From: Xaviernesmea oryzae
Lineage (GTDB): Bacteria > Pseudomonadota > Alphaproteobacteria > Rhizobiales > Rhizobiaceae
Assembly: GCF_900109605.1 (NCBI RefSeq)
Contig: NZ_FOAM01000012.1
Location: 1 to 64,000, forward strand
Direction: 5' to 3'
DNA: 64,000 nucleotides
The position numbers and the translations under genes were made by a program. Positions 9,495-19,849 of the stretch are shown in pieces (position 1 is the stretch's first letter; the number at the start of each line of letters is the position of its first letter). The notes under the pieces were generated by a model, which was given only the letters and a program-made list of their open reading frames with translations, did not search any database and had not been told where the DNA came from.

Positions 9495-10426
9495 TCGAAA
9501 TCGAGAATGTCAGCCGTCTCTATGGCGAGGTCGCTGCCGTATCGCATGTCTCGCTGGATGTCGGCCAAAGCGAAATCGCGGTGATCGTCGGCACGTCCGG
9601 CTCCGGCAAGACCACGCTTTTGCGCATGGTCAACCGCCTGGTTGAGCCGTCGTCCGGAACGATCCGCATTAATGGCCGCGACATTCGCGACCAGCCGGCC
9701 CCGGCGCTGCGCCGGGGCATCGGCTATGCGCTGCAGGGCCACGGCCTGTTTCCGCACCGCACGGTGGCCGAGAATATCGCGACCGTGCCGGCGCTTCTCG
9801 GCTGGCCGCAGACGCGGATCCGCGCTCGGGTGGACGAGCTGCTGTCGCTCTTCCACCTCGATCCCGCACTGTTTCGCGACCGCATGCCCTACGAGCTCTC
9901 CGGCGGCCAGAGCCAGCGTGTCGGCGTGGCCCGGGCGCTGGCGGCAGAGCCTCCCGTGCTTTTGATGGACGAACCCTTCGGGGCGCTCGATCCGATCATC
10001 CGCGAAAAGGCGCAGGACGATCTCGCCGCCATCCAGAAGCGCTATGGCACGACGGTCATGCTGGTGACCCATGATATGGACGAGGCGCTGCGGCTTGGCA
10101 CGCGCATCGGCGTGATGGATGGCGGACGCCTGGTGCAATATGACCGGCCGCAGGCCATCATCGCCGAACCGGCCACGGATTTCGTGCGCAGCCTGCTCGG
10201 CGCCGGGGAGCGGGCCCTGCGGCTGCTGTCGCTGACCACGATCGAAGACATTCTGGAACCCGGTGACGCGCCGGGCGAGCCGGTGGCTGCCGCACTGTCG
10301 CTGCGGGCCGCGCTGTCGGAAAGCCTTTGGTCGCGCCGCGCCGCGCTGCCGGTGGAAAAAGACGGGCGCATCATCGGCCGCATCACCCGCACCGCGCTGG
10401 AAGCGCGGGCGGCAGGGCCGCTGTGA
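9491..10426 (+). CDS. yehX: Glycine betaine ABC transporter ATP-binding protein (YehX-type)
   Basis: A 311-residue ATPase that powers the osmoprotectant importer. Visible motifs are Walker A GTSGSGKTT (about residues 35-43), the Q-loop in YALQGHGLFPHRTV, the signature LSGGQSQRVGVARAL, Walker B VLLMDEPFGALD, and the H-loop VTHDMDEAL. After the ATPase domain a tail of about 80 residues (TTIEDILEPGDAPGEP...EKDGRIIGRITRTALE) resembles part of a CBS-type regulatory module, as in other betaine/proline ATPases. It overlaps both neighbouring permease genes at start and stop, so the three are one translational unit. Confidence 0.92.
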   Translation: MIEIENVSRLYGEVAAVSHVSLDVGQSEIAVIVGTSGSGKTTLLRMVNRLVEPSSGTIRINGRDIRDQPAPALRRGIGYALQGHGLFPHRTVAENIATVPALLGWPQTRIRARVDELLSLFHLDPALFRDRMPYELSGGQSQRVGVARALAAEPPVLLMDEPFGALDPIIREKAQDDLAAIQKRYGTTVMLVTHDMDEALRLGTRIGVMDGGRLVQYDRPQAIIAEPATDFVRSLLGAGERALRLLSLTTIEDILEPGDAPGEPVAAALSLRAALSESLWSRRAALPVEKDGRIIGRITRTALEARAAGPL

Positions 10427-11166
10427 TGCGGCTGCGGATCATCATGCTGGGGCTCGTCGTACTGCTCGGGGTGTTTCTCGCGCAGCCGCTTGCCTTTTCC
10501 GGCCTGTTTGCGCCGCTGACACGCAATGGCGCCGCGCCGATCTACACGCAGACGCCGCTTTTGACTTTGACGCTCCACCACCTAGCGCTGGTGGCGGCCT
10601 CGACGCTGGCGGCAACGCTGGTGTCCATTGGCCTTGCGATCGCCACCACCCGGGCGTCCGGCCTCGCCTTCCTGCCGCTGGCGCGCGCCATCGCCAATAT
10701 CGGCCAGACCTTTCCGCCCGTGGCCGTGCTGGCGCTCGCCGTGCCGATCTTCGGCTTCGGCTCGGGACCGACGCTGATCGCCCTGTTTCTCTATGGCCTG
10801 CTGCCGATCTTCGAAACCGCGCTGACAGGGCTGACGGAGATTGCGCCCGAGACACGCAGCGCCGCCACCGCGTCCGGCATGACGGCATGGCAGAGGCTGG
10901 TGAAGGTGGAGCTGCCGCTGGCCTGGCCGGTCATTCTCTCCGGCATCCGCCTTTCGGCGGTCATCGCGCTGTCCACCGCCACCATCGGTTCGACGGTGGC
11001 TGCCGCCACGCTGGGCGAAGTGATCATCTCCGGCCTGCTGACCGGCAACACCGCCTTTGTGCTGCAAGGGGCGATGGTGGTCGCCATTCTCGCGATCCTG
11101 ATCAATGAGGGCTTTCTGGCCATCGAGGCGCATGCCGCGCGCCGCGCCGGACGTCCTCCGGGCTGA
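10426..11166 (+). CDS. yehW: Glycine betaine ABC transporter permease (YehW-type)
   Basis: A 246-residue membrane protein and the second permease of the importer. It has an N-terminal transmembrane anchor, a periplasmic stretch (PLTRNGAAPIYTQTPLLTLTLHHL) and a permease domain with the EAA loop (ETRSAATASGMTAWQRLVKVELPLAWPVILSGIRLSAVI) and STATIGSTVAAATLGEVIISGLLTGN. The start ATG shares its A with the ATPase stop (TGATG at 10424-10428). A frame extending upstream overlaps the ATPase gene and is not needed. With osmF, yehY and yehX it completes a low-affinity osmoprotectant uptake system. Confidence 0.9.
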   Translation: MRLRIIMLGLVVLLGVFLAQPLAFSGLFAPLTRNGAAPIYTQTPLLTLTLHHLALVAASTLAATLVSIGLAIATTRASGLAFLPLARAIANIGQTFPPVAVLALAVPIFGFGSGPTLIALFLYGLLPIFETALTGLTEIAPETRSAATASGMTAWQRLVKVELPLAWPVILSGIRLSAVIALSTATIGSTVAAATLGEVIISGLLTGNTAFVLQGAMVVAILAILINEGFLAIEAHAARRAGRPPG

Positions 11167-11439
11167 GATCGGCGCGCACGGAGCGCAGGCAGCGTTCAAG
11201 CCGGGCCTTTGTCCGCCGCTTGACGCTCCCTATATGGACGGCAGAAAGCCAGGCGGGACGCAAGACGCCGTAGATGGACGCGGCGACAGAGCAAAACGCC
11301 GCGCATCGCCGGCGCAAGTCGCCGGTGCCGCGCGGCAGCTCGTATGACATGCTTTTGCCGCTCTCGATGGCAAACATCACGCCGGCTTTTCCGACATGTG
11401 CCTTTTGCGGCACCCGCAACATGACCAGGGAGAAGAATC

Positions 11440-11871
11440 ATGAACACATCGACGCCCCAAACGACCGGGACCACGACCGGTTTGAAGGTTCACAAGAGCG
11501 ATGAGGAATGGCGCGCCCAGCTGACGCCGGAGCAATATCGGATCACCCGGCAGCACGGCACGGAACGGGCCTTTTCGAGCCCGGATTTCGATTCGAGCAA
11601 GCCGGGCACCTATCATTGCATCTGCTGCGGCAAGACGCTTTACGATGCCAAGGCCAAGTTCAATTCCGGCACGGGCTGGCCGAGCTTCACCCAGCCGATC
11701 GAGCCCGACGCGATCACCGCACATCGCGACATGTCCTACGGCATGGTGCGCACGGAGATCCGTTGCGCCGATTGCGACGCCCATCTCGGCCATGTCTTCC
11801 CCGATGGCCCTGCGCCGACGGGCCTGCGCTACTGCATGAACGGCGTGGCGCTGAGTTTTGAGCCAGCCTGA
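11440..11871 (+). CDS. msrB: Peptide-methionine (R)-S-oxide reductase
   Basis: A 143-residue cytosolic repair enzyme that reduces methionine-R-sulfoxide in proteins. The zinc-binding pairs are visible as CICC (about 60-63) and CADC (about 109-112). The core GTGWPSF and the catalytic Cys132 in RYCMNG are in place. Most homologues read RYCINS around this Cys, so the MNG variant is slightly unusual but keeps the nucleophile. AGGGAGAAG lies before the ATG at 11440. It appears to be a single-gene unit closed by the terminator just downstream. Confidence 0.95.
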   Translation: MNTSTPQTTGTTTGLKVHKSDEEWRAQLTPEQYRITRQHGTERAFSSPDFDSSKPGTYHCICCGKTLYDAKAKFNSGTGWPSFTQPIEPDAITAHRDMSYGMVRTEIRCADCDAHLGHVFPDGPAPTGLRYCMNGVALSFEPA

Positions 11872-11914
11872 GGCGCGCTGAGCGTCACAAGGCTGCGGAT
11901 TATCCGCAGGTTTC

Positions 11915-11946
11915 GGCGGGAGCGCGATACTCCCGCCGGGCTTTTG
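11915..11946 (+). terminator. Intrinsic terminator after msrB
   Basis: GGCGGGAG (11915-11922) and CTCCCGCC (11930-11937) form a perfect 8-bp stem with a 7-base loop, followed by GGGCTTTTG. A smaller perfect hairpin, CTGCGGAT-T-ATCCGCAG (11893-11909), lies just before it. Confidence 0.7.
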
Positions 11947-12217
11947 TCATTGCCTGACATCCTCCCTTTCAGCTCCGCTCCCCCATCCGATGTAACGGCG
12001 CTTTGTGCCACGCGACGGTGCCGCCCTGTGCGTAATCGCGCGTGCCCCGGTCTGGCATTACCGGCAAGTGAAGAATTACCAAATCGTAATTTGCCGGCGA
12101 AGGCTGCGCGCCTAAGTTCATGGCGTGAAGCTGCATCAGGCATGGCTTCGAAACGGGAAAGTTTATGAGCGCTGCCCCTGGAAACCCCGTCGTGCCCGCA
12201 TATCGGAGCGTTCTGTG

Positions 12218-14689
12218 ATGACCCCGCATGAGGCGATGCAAGCGAGACCGACGCAAGAGCCTGCACACCTGCAAAGGCCGGCCGATGCCATGCCGCGCTT
12301 CGATGCAGCGCCGGGCGCGCCCGGGGGCGCGGCGCGGTGGACGTCGAGCGCCAAGAATGGGGTTGGAACGGCGCTCTCCGAGGCATCGCCGGTCTGGTTC
12401 ACTTTGAGCCACGGCATTCTCAACGAGATCTATTATCCGCGCGTCGACAGCGCCTGCACGCGCGATCTCGGCTTCGTCGTCACCGGGCCGGATGGCTATT
12501 TCTCCGAGGAAAAGCGCGATTGCACCTCGCTCACCCGTCCGCTTTCCGCCGGCGTCCCCGCTTTTTCGATCGTCAATACGGCGCGCGACGGCGCTTACCG
12601 GGTGGAGAAGCAGGTGATCACCGATCCCGCCCGCGCCTGCGTTCTGCAGCAGGTCTCGCTGACCGCGCTGACGCGCGATTTGGCAGAGCTACGGGTTACG
12701 GTGCTGCTGGCGCCGCATCTCGTCAATGCCGGCGATCTGAACTCGGCCTGGATCGGCGAATATCGGGGCCGGACGGTTCTTTTTGCCACCGGGCGCTCGC
12801 GCTACCTCGCCCTGGTCTGCGATCTGCCCTGGCGTGCCGCCAGCGCCGGCTTTGTCGGCACTGCCGATGGCTGGCAGCAGTTGCGCGCGCATGGACGGAT
12901 CGTCGATCAATATTTCCGCGCCGACGACGGCAATGTGGCCCTGGCCGGCGAGATCGATTTCAGCGCCACCTGCCAGAAGGCAACGCTGGCTCTCGGCTTC
13001 GGCCAGACGGAGAACGAGGCGGCCGCCGCCGCCATGGCCAGCCTGGACGATGGCTTCGAACGGGCGCGGACCAGCTATATCGCCAATTGGAACCACTGGC
13101 AGAGTGGCCTCAAGCCGCTCGACCGGGGCCTGCGAGACGGCATCGACGCCTATCGCGTGTCCACTGCCGTGCTGGCAGCCCACCGCGCCGTGGACCGGCC
13201 CGGCGCGGTCGTGGCCAGCCTGTCGATCCCCTGGGGCTTTTCCAAGGGGGATGACGATCTTGGCGGCTATCATCTGGTCTGGCCGCGCGATCTCGTGGAA
13301 ACGGCGGGAGGCTTTCTGGCGGCGGGCGATGCGGGGGAGGCTTTGGCGATCCTCGACTATCTGCGCGAGGTGCAGGCGCCATCCGGCCGATGGCCGCAAA
13401 ACCTCTGGCTGGATGGCAAGCCCTATTGGCCGGGCGTGCAGATGGACGAGAGCGCCTTCCCCATCCTGCTGGCCGATATGCTGCGCCGGCATGGGCATCT
13501 GGATGCCGAGGCGCAGGCGCGCTTTGCCGCGATGATCCGCCGCGCAGCCGGCTACATTCTGCAAAACGGCCCCGCCACGGAAGAAGACCGCTGGGAAGAG
13601 GATGCCGGCTACAGCCCCTTCACGCTTGCCGTGGAGATTGCCGCCCTGCTCGCTGCCGCCGATCTCCTGGAGATCGAGGGCGATGGCGCAGCGGCGCGGC
13701 ACCTGCGCGAAACGGCCGACTGCTGGAACGAGCAGATTGAAAGCTGGACGTTTTTCGGCGACAAGGCCTTCTGCGACGCGCTTGGTATCACCGGCCATTA
13801 TGTGCGCATCGCCGCGCCCGGGGCGAGCGATGCGGCGAACCCCCTGGGCACCACGCCGATCCGTAACCAGACGCCCGAACGCGCGCTGCTGCCGACAGGC
13901 ACAGTCATCAGCCCCGATGCCTTGGCACTGGTGCGCTTCGGCCTGCGCGCGCCGGACGACCCTCATATTCTCGCGACCATCAAGGCCATCGACCATAGCC
14001 TGAAAGTCGATCTGCCGCAGGGCCCGGTCTGGTATCGCTATACCGGCGACGGCTATGGCGAGCATGCCGATGGCCGGCCCTTCGACGGCACGGGCCAAGG
14101 GCGGGCATGGCCGCTTCTGACAGGCGAGCGCGCCCATTACGAACTCGCGGCCGGTCGAGCCGAGGTGGCGCAAGCGCTTTTGTCGACCTTGGAGCAATCG
14201 GCGGGCGCAGGCGGCCTGCTGCCCGAACAGGTCTGGGACAGCGCGGATATTCCGGAAGCCGAACTCTTCCTTGGCCGCCCCTCGGGCAGTGCCATGCCGC
14301 TCGTCTGGGCGCATTCCGAGCATATCAAGCTCCTGCGCTCACTGGCCGATGGTGCGGTTTTCGACACGCCGCCACAGGGCGTCGAGCGCTATATCCGCAC
14401 GAAAACAGCGTCGTCGCTGCGCATCTGGCGGTTCAACAATCTGATCGCCAGCATGCCGGTCGGCAAGGCGCTGCGACTTGAGCTGGCGGCACCGGCCCGC
14501 GTGCACTGGAGCAGGGACGGCTGGGCGACGGCGGCCGACATCGAAACCATGGCCTCCGGCCTCGGCACCTATTTCGCCGACTTGCCGGTGCAGGACGTTG
14601 CAGCCGGCACGACGGTCGTCTTCACATTCTTCTGGCCGGAGTCCGGCCAGTGGGAAAACTGGAATTTCGCTGTCGACCTCACGGGCTGA
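12218..14689 (+). CDS. Glucoamylase-type glycoside hydrolase, family GH15
   Basis: An 823-residue enzyme related to glucan 1,4-alpha-glucosidases, which release glucose from the non-reducing ends of alpha-glucans. The N-terminal beta-domain motif is clear ([16 protein letters not shown]...[31 protein letters not shown]). The (alpha/alpha)6 barrel has [21 protein letters not shown], the general-acid region [19 protein letters not shown], and the catalytic-base motif LPEQVWD. I see no signal peptide, so it is probably cytoplasmic and acts on glycogen or imported oligosaccharide. The ATG at 12218 has GGAG about 9 bases upstream; a GTG at 12125 is possible. It lies just upstream of zwf and a glucokinase, fitting glucose release followed by oxidation. 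Confidence 0.85.
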   Translation: MTPHEAMQARPTQEPAHLQRPADAMPRFDAAPGAPGGAARWTSSAKNGVGTALSEASPVWFTLSHGILNEIYYPRVDSACTRDLGFVVTGPDGYFSEEKRDCTSLTRPLSAGVPAFSIVNTARDGAYRVEKQVITDPARACVLQQVSLTALTRDLAELRVTVLLAPHLVNAGDLNSAWIGEYRGRTVLFATGRSRYLALVCDLPWRAASAGFVGTADGWQQLRAHGRIVDQYFRADDGNVALAGEIDFSATCQKATLALGFGQTENEAAAAAMASLDDGFERARTSYIANWNHWQSGLKPLDRGLRDGIDAYRVSTAVLAAHRAVDRPGAVVASLSIPWGFSKGDDDLGGYHLVWPRDLVETAGGFLAAGDAGEALAILDYLREVQAPSGRWPQNLWLDGKPYWPGVQMDESAFPILLADMLRRHGHLDAEAQARFAAMIRRAAGYILQNGPATEEDRWEEDAGYSPFTLAVEIAALLAAADLLEIEGDGAAARHLRETADCWNEQIESWTFFGDKAFCDALGITGHYVRIAAPGASDAANPLGTTPIRNQTPERALLPTGTVISPDALALVRFGLRAPDDPHILATIKAIDHSLKVDLPQGPVWYRYTGDGYGEHADGRPFDGTGQGRAWPLLTGERAHYELAAGRAEVAQALLSTLEQSAGAGGLLPEQVWDSADIPEAELFLGRPSGSAMPLVWAHSEHIKLLRSLADGAVFDTPPQGVERYIRTKTASSLRIWRFNNLIASMPVGKALRLELAAPARVHWSRDGWATAADIETMASGLGTYFADLPVQDVAAGTTVVFTFFWPESGQWENWNFAVDLTG

Positions 14690-14805
14690 TACAACCACTG
14701 CCCTCAGCGCGGGCGGTGCAGCCGCGAGCGGCGAGGAAAACAGCCGGGCCCGGAACGGCCAGATTGCCGGCGTCCGGTGCACAATATTCGAAGGAGCGGG
14801 TGACG

Positions 14806-16179
14806 ATGACGACAAGGCAGAAATCCGACGTGCTCGTGGTGTTCGGCGCCACGGGCGATCTGGCGCATAAGATGATCTTTCCGTCGCTCTATGCGATGAT
14901 GAAACGCGGCACGCTCGATACGCCCATTATCGGCGTCGCATTCGATGCCTGGTCGCGCGAGCAGCTGGTGGCCCGGGCGCGGGATGCGGTGGCAACCCAT
15001 GTCGATGCCATCGACGAGGCGGTGTTCGACAAGCTCGCCGCCCGGCTGAGTTATGTCTCCGGCGACTATCGCAACCCGGAAACCTTCGCGCAGCTGCGCA
15101 CGGCGCTCGGACAGCATCAGCATCCGCTCTACTATCTCGCCATTCCGCCATCCCTGTTCGAAACCGTGGTGACCGGCCTGAGCACGGCCGGCATCGCGGC
15201 AACGGCACGGTTGATGGTGGAAAAGCCCTTTGGCCATGACCTCGCCTCCGCCAAGGCGCTCAATGCGGCCCTGCATGCGGTGTTCGAGGAAGAGGCGATT
15301 TTCCGCATCGACCACTTCCTCGGCAAGGAAGCGATCCAGAACCTGCTCTATTTCCGCTTTGCCAATTCCTTCCTGGAGCCGGTCTGGAACCGTGACCACG
15401 TGGAGAGCGTGCAGATCACCATGGCCGAGGATTTCGGCATCAAGGGGCGCGGCAAGTTCTATGACGAGGTCGGCTGCATCCGCGACGTCATCCAGAACCA
15501 TCTGGTCAACGTGCTCTTGCTTCTGGCCATGGAGCCGCCGGCCTCCAGCGCGTCGGACGATCTCGTCGATGAGAAGGTTCAGATCCTGAAAGCCATGCCG
15601 CCGCTGACCCATGCCGATGTCGTGCGCGGCCAGTTCGATGGCTATCTCGATGAGCCGGGCGTGGCGCCGGGCTCCAGCCGCGAGACCTTTGCCGCCGCGC
15701 GCTTCCGCGTCCAGACCTGGCGCTGGAACAGTGTGCCCTTCTTCATCCGCGCCGGCAAGAACCTTCCCGCGCATGCGACCGAGGTGGTGGTGCGCTTCAA
15801 GCAGCCGCCGGTCGCTTTGTTCGACAATGGGGCGCAAACGCCGTCCAACTATGTACGCTTTCGCCTGGGGCCGGATATCGCCATCGGCATCGGCGCCCGA
15901 CGCAAGCTGGCCGGCGACGGCATGCAGGGCGAGGCGGTGGAACTGGCGGCCGTCGATGACGGCGTCGGCGACATGGCGCCCTATGAACGGCTGATCGGCG
16001 ACGCCATGGCCGGCGAGCGCCAGCTCTTCACCCGTCAGGATGCGGCGGAGCTGGCCTGGAAGATCATCGAACCGATCCTGGACAACCCCGCCAAACCGGG
16101 CTCCTACCAGCCAGGCAGCTGGGGACCCGCCGAGATGGCCGATTTCGCGCCGCCCGGCGGCTGGGTCGATCCGGCGTGA
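14806..16179 (+). CDS. zwf: Glucose-6-phosphate 1-dehydrogenase
   Basis: A 457-residue NADP-dependent enzyme that oxidises glucose-6-phosphate to 6-phosphogluconolactone, feeding the Entner-Doudoroff and pentose-phosphate routes. The Rossmann motif [16 protein letters not shown] is at residues 13-28. The substrate and active-site block RIDHFLGKE follows near residue 170 ([22 protein letters not shown]). AAGGAG at 14791-14796 is well spaced for the ATG at 14806; a GTG at 14800 would be too close. The usual Rhizobium partners pgl and edd are not adjacent. Instead the gene sits between a GH15 enzyme and a polyphosphate-glucokinase-like gene. Confidence 0.93.
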   Translation: MTTRQKSDVLVVFGATGDLAHKMIFPSLYAMMKRGTLDTPIIGVAFDAWSREQLVARARDAVATHVDAIDEAVFDKLAARLSYVSGDYRNPETFAQLRTALGQHQHPLYYLAIPPSLFETVVTGLSTAGIAATARLMVEKPFGHDLASAKALNAALHAVFEEEAIFRIDHFLGKEAIQNLLYFRFANSFLEPVWNRDHVESVQITMAEDFGIKGRGKFYDEVGCIRDVIQNHLVNVLLLLAMEPPASSASDDLVDEKVQILKAMPPLTHADVVRGQFDGYLDEPGVAPGSSRETFAAARFRVQTWRWNSVPFFIRAGKNLPAHATEVVVRFKQPPVALFDNGAQTPSNYVRFRLGPDIAIGIGARRKLAGDGMQGEAVELAAVDDGVGDMAPYERLIGDAMAGERQLFTRQDAAELAWKIIEPILDNPAKPGSYQPGSWGPAEMADFAPPGGWVDPA

Positions 16180-16197
16180 ACGAGGATCGACCGCACC

Positions 16198-16968
16198 ATG
16201 AGCCGAACAACAAAGCATAAAGGCGCCGCTGCGATCACCATCGGATCGGCTGGCGCCAAGGGGAAGACCGGCATGACGGACGATCAGGCCAAAGGCGCCA
16301 ACCCGACCGTTCTGGCGATCGATATCGGCGGCAGCCATGTGAAGATCCGCTCCAGCGCCGGCGGCGCGGAAAAGAAGGTCGAGAGCGGTAAGACGATGAC
16401 CGGTCCTGCCATGGTCGCGGCCGTCAAGACCATGGCGGCTGGCTTACGCTATGATGTGATCACCATGGGCTATCCCGGTCCCGTGGTGCACAGCAAGCCC
16501 TTGCGCGAACCGGTCAATCTTGGCGAAGGCTGGGTCGGCTTCGATTATGCCGGGGCCTTCGGCTGCCCCGTGCGCATCGTCAACGATGCGCTGATGCAGG
16601 CGGTGGGCTCCTATCGCGGCGGGCGCATGCTGTTTCTCGGCCTGGGAACCGGGCTTGGTGCGGCGATGATCATCGAAAACGTGGCGCAGCCCATGGAGCT
16701 CGCCCACCTGCCCTTCCGCAAGGGCAAGAGCTACGAGCACTATGTCAGCGAAGCCTATCGCGAAAAGAAGGGCAACCACACCTGGCGCAAGCGGGTCTTC
16801 GATGTGGTCGAGCGCCTGACGGCGGCCCTTGAACCTGACTATGTGGTGCTCGGCGGCGGCAATGTCGACAAACTGAAGACCCTGCCGCACAGATGCCGCC
16901 GGGGCGACAACACGCTCGCCTTCGAAGGCGGCTTTCGCCTGTGGACCGACAAGAGCCTGATCGCCTGA
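16198..16968 (+). CDS. ppgK: ROK-type kinase similar to polyphosphate glucokinase
   Basis: A 256-residue kinase expected to phosphorylate glucose with polyphosphate and/or ATP. Phosphate-1 motif LAIDIGGSHVKIRSS, the sugar region MGYPGPV...NLGEGWVGFDYA, NDA, and phosphate-2 motif LGLGTGLGAAMI are visible. The C-terminal block (MELAHLPFRKGKSYEHYVSEAYREKKG.HTWRKRVFDVVERLTAALEPDYVVLGGG) is the pattern of proteobacterial polyphosphate glucokinase-like proteins. The first 25 residues are extra; the ATG at 16273 has AAGGGGAAG upstream and may be the real start. Eighteen bases separate it from zwf, so the two are probably co-transcribed and the product is the zwf substrate. Confidence 0.8.
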   Translation: MSRTTKHKGAAAITIGSAGAKGKTGMTDDQAKGANPTVLAIDIGGSHVKIRSSAGGAEKKVESGKTMTGPAMVAAVKTMAAGLRYDVITMGYPGPVVHSKPLREPVNLGEGWVGFDYAGAFGCPVRIVNDALMQAVGSYRGGRMLFLGLGTGLGAAMIIENVAQPMELAHLPFRKGKSYEHYVSEAYREKKGNHTWRKRVFDVVERLTAALEPDYVVLGGGNVDKLKTLPHRCRRGDNTLAFEGGFRLWTDKSLIA

Positions 16969-17008
16969 AGCGCATCCCGGCCTGACGGTCTGCGCAGCAT
17001 CGCACTCT

Positions 17009-17028
17009 CATCGCGCGAAAGCGCGATG
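17009..17028. terminator. Hairpin between convergent genes
   Basis: CATCGCGC-GAAA-GCGCGATG forms a perfect 8-bp stem with a GAAA tetraloop, between the convergent ppgK and lipid-kinase genes. There is no T-run on either side, so it is at best a weak bidirectional terminator or an RNA end protector. Confidence 0.4.
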
Positions 17029-17032
17029 CTGG

Positions 17033-17995
17033 TCAGCTGTTGCGTCGAAACGGTGTTCCGATCGTCTCCAGCAGCGGCGTGAGGGGCGAGGGCTCTTCCA
17101 GAGCCGGCTTGCCGACCAGCAGCTTCAGCTCACCGGGATGGATGCGCAGCGCCACGTCGCGCTCCAGCTTCAGCAATTCGCCATCGATAACGCAATTGCC
17201 CTTCACCCGCGGGAAATGCAGATCGACGGCCACGGCATCGGTGCCGCTGATCAGTGGGCTTTCGCGGAATTTGCCGCGCAGCACGTCGAAGGCGAGCTTG
17301 GCCACGCCGAGCGACTTCAAAGGCGGCGCCGTGTAAAAACCGAGATGGCCGCCGGTGATGTCGTCGGCATACATCAGCGTGTCATGCCCGAAATGGTTGT
17401 TGGAAACGGAAATGGCCGAAACCCGGCGCTTCTCCGTCCGGCCCGCCATCGTCACCTGCACCGAGAATTCCGGCGGATTGAGGATGACGCCAATGGCCGC
17501 GCGGGTGCTGGCCGAGATCTTGCCGAGGCGGGAGGCGAAGGAGAAGCGTTCGCGATAGCGCACCATGCGCGCATGCAGCCCGGCCGAATATTGATGGACG
17601 AAGGCGCGGCCATTGGCGCTGGCGATATCGCCCGAAATCACCTGCCCGTCCGCCAGCACATCCAGCACGCGCCAGATGTCGAGCGGCAGTTTCAGCGTGC
17701 GGGCGAAGAGGTTCATGGTGCCGGCGGGGATGACGCCGAGCGGCATGCCGTTTCTCCAGGCCAGCGCCGCTGCGCCGGAGATCGTGCCATCGCCACCGCC
17801 GGCGATCATCGCATCGAGATCGTCGCGCGCCGAGGTGCGGGCAAGCGCCGCCTCGATCTCGTCGCCGGCGACCACCGCAATATCGATCTCGTGCCCGGCC
17901 TCGCCGAAAATGCGCTCCATCTCCGCCCTGTAGCGGTCCATATCGGTGGTGCGGAACGTGCCGCCGCCGCGATTGAGAATGGCCTTGATCTTCAT
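17033..17995 (-). CDS. Diacylglycerol/sphingosine kinase-like lipid kinase
   Basis: A 320-residue protein of the DAGK catalytic-domain/YegS group, which transfers phosphate from ATP to lipid hydroxyls at the membrane. It starts MKIKAILNRGGGTFR. The nucleotide site is DAMIAGGGDGTISGAAALAWRNGMPLGVIPAGTMNLFARTL, with the conserved GGGDGT and the P-x-GT-x-N motif. Residues 180-300 form the beta-sandwich part (VRYRERFSFASRLGKISASTRAA). The substrate cannot be told from sequence. It is convergent with ppgK and stands alone. Confidence 0.85.
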   Translation of the reverse strand: MKIKAILNRGGGTFRTTDMDRYRAEMERIFGEAGHEIDIAVVAGDEIEAALARTSARDDLDAMIAGGGDGTISGAAALAWRNGMPLGVIPAGTMNLFARTLKLPLDIWRVLDVLADGQVISGDIASANGRAFVHQYSAGLHARMVRYRERFSFASRLGKISASTRAAIGVILNPPEFSVQVTMAGRTEKRRVSAISVSNNHFGHDTLMYADDITGGHLGFYTAPPLKSLGVAKLAFDVLRGKFRESPLISGTDAVAVDLHFPRVKGNCVIDGELLKLERDVALRIHPGELKLLVGKPALEEPSPLTPLLETIGTPFRRNS

Positions 17996-18254
17996 CCGTC
18001 GCCTCGCGCGTCCCTATCGCATCGCCGCTGCATATAAGTCGCTTGCGCGCGAAGTCATCGGCGTTCCATGCCGGTTGAACGAAAAAGACGAGACGGTGCA
18101 TGCTGTTCCGCCGGGAACGCCGCCGCGGACCGGCCACTGCTACAAGAATGGCAAGGCTGCACGCTTCGGATGGACCGCAGCGGCAGGCCGAGGGACCGGA
18201 GAGGGCCGCTCATCGGCAGCGGGCCGGTCTCTTTGGAAACCCAAGGGGATAGCT

Positions 18255-18692
18255 ATGACACAGGCATTTCACAGCATCATCGCATCGCGTGCTTTCGGCG
18301 TCGCCGCGCGCATCGTCCTGACCTTCATGTTCTGGGGCAGCGGCCTGTCGAAGCTGCTGGACTTTGAAGCCGCCAAGGCGGAAATGGCGTTTTTCGGCCT
18401 GCAGCCCGCCGCCCTCATCGCCGTTTTGGTGATCGTCACCCAGCTCGTCGGCGCGGGGCTCATCATCTCCGGCCGGCTGGTCTGGCTCGGCGCCGGCATG
18501 CTGGCGGTCTTCACCGCGCTGACCATTCCGATCGCGCATGCCTTCTGGACCATGGCCGGCGATCAGGCGCTGCATGAGTTCTATGTCGCGGTCGAGCATA
18601 TCAGCATCATCGGCGCCCTGATGGTCGTGGCCTGGAAGACCGCCCCCGCGCCGTCGCTCGTACCAGCAGAAGCCAACAGGCGCTTTGCCTGA
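18255..18692 (+). CDS. DoxX family membrane protein
   Basis: A 145-residue protein with four predicted transmembrane helices (for example VAARIVLTFMFWGSGLSKLL and LIAVLVIVTQLVGAGLIISG). The first helix carries the family motif with a Phe/Gly-rich FMFWGSGLSKL, followed by ALTIPIAHAFW. DoxX-like proteins are poorly characterised; some form membrane complexes with thiol or quinone chemistry. I start at 18255 because AAGGGGAT precedes it with normal spacing and the preceding frame has no membrane character. It is a single gene. Confidence 0.8.
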   Translation: MTQAFHSIIASRAFGVAARIVLTFMFWGSGLSKLLDFEAAKAEMAFFGLQPAALIAVLVIVTQLVGAGLIISGRLVWLGAGMLAVFTALTIPIAHAFWTMAGDQALHEFYVAVEHISIIGALMVVAWKTAPAPSLVPAEANRRFA

Positions 18693-18743
18693 GCCTCAGG
18701 ACCCTCCGCTGCCAAGGCCACGCGGCGGAGGGTTCTCAAGCGG

Positions 18744-19700
18744 CTATGCGGCCGGCCGGGCGCCTTGCGCCGCGCGTGGCGCAAGCACCAGACTCAGCAG
18801 CGTGCCGGCGGCGGCCGAGACCAGCACCATGAGATGGACATTGACCGCCGCCTGGCTCAGCGCTGTCAGAACGTCTGCCCCGTCGCCCGCGCCGAAGGCC
18901 AGCGCGCCGGCGACGATGCCGGCCGGATAGGTACCGACCCCACCCGGCGCATGGGCCGGCAAAACGGAGGAGAGCTCTCCGCCGAGCGCTCCGCCGAGCG
19001 GCGCGCTGAAGCCTGGCACGCCCAGGAGATGCAGGATCCAGGCGATGGTCACGACCTTCACCGTCCAGTTGAGCACCGTCATTGCCCAGGCCCGGAAGAA
19101 CGGGCCCCAGGACGACGGCAGGCCGGAGAGCACCCCTTCCGCCAGGCGGGCGACCTTGCGGGGAAAGCGGCGGATGACAAAGGCGAACAGCGGCTTCTGG
19201 AAGGCAAAGCCGAGGATCGGCGCGGCGCAATAGGCACACCAGGCCAGCGCCGCCGGCCAGACGAGCGGCGCCTTGACCACGAGGCCGATCAGACCGACCG
19301 CCAGGAGCGCGTGCAGGTCCAGGACCCGCATCCACAGAAGCGAAGCGGCTGAGCGCGTCATCGGCATGGCGAACTCACTGCGCATCAGCACGAAGAAAGA
19401 CGCCTCGCCGGCGCGAAACGGCAGGAGAATATTGGCGAGGTTGTGCACCTGCGTAACCCGGAACAGCCGCAGAAAGGCACCGGAGAGATCGGCGCGGAAA
19501 TAATCATAGACCCGCAGGCAGCGCACGAGATGGGTGACGATCATCAGCCCCAGCGCCAGCGCCACCGGCCCCGGCCCGATCGCGCTCCAGGCCGAAAGGA
19601 TGCGGCCCCAGCCCCACATCCATTCGATGAAGCCGCAATAGGCGACGACCGCCACGAGGCTGATAAGCGCCGCCGCATGACGGCGCAGGAAGTCGGCCAT
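18744..19700 (-). CDS. YbhN/LPG synthase transmembrane-domain protein
   Basis: A 318-residue integral membrane protein of the UPF0104/YbhN type, related to the flippase part of lysyl-phosphatidylglycerol synthase. It has roughly eight hydrophobic segments. Family marks include HLVRCLRVYDYF, VTQVHNLANILLPFRAGEASF, WGPFFRAWAMTVLNWTVKVVTIAWILHLLG and LSSVLPAHAPGGVGTYPAGIV. I start at the Met at 19700 (MADFLRRH), which has AAAGAGA upstream; a longer start adds 14 charged residues. It is divergent from a GT2 and a GT39 glycosyltransferase gene 150 bases away. Such proteins often sit with polyprenol-linked glycosyltransferases, so lipid or glycolipid movement is a reasonable guess. Confidence 0.82.
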   Translation of the reverse strand: MADFLRRHAAALISLVAVVAYCGFIEWMWGWGRILSAWSAIGPGPVALALGLMIVTHLVRCLRVYDYFRADLSGAFLRLFRVTQVHNLANILLPFRAGEASFFVLMRSEFAMPMTRSAASLLWMRVLDLHALLAVGLIGLVVKAPLVWPAALAWCAYCAAPILGFAFQKPLFAFVIRRFPRKVARLAEGVLSGLPSSWGPFFRAWAMTVLNWTVKVVTIAWILHLLGVPGFSAPLGGALGGELSSVLPAHAPGGVGTYPAGIVAGALAFGAGDGADVLTALSQAAVNVHLMVLVSAAAGTLLSLVLAPRAAQGARPAA

Positions 19701-19849
19701 GTCTCGTCTCTTTCTCGAAGCCGCGGCACGCTCGGCGCCCACGGCCGCGCCAGGTCTCTCCGCAAGCCCTGGGCATCATCCCGCAGCTTGTGGCGATCAT
19801 CAGGCCATGCAATAGGAAGCGCGCATCATTGACGACGGGATAAGGCATC

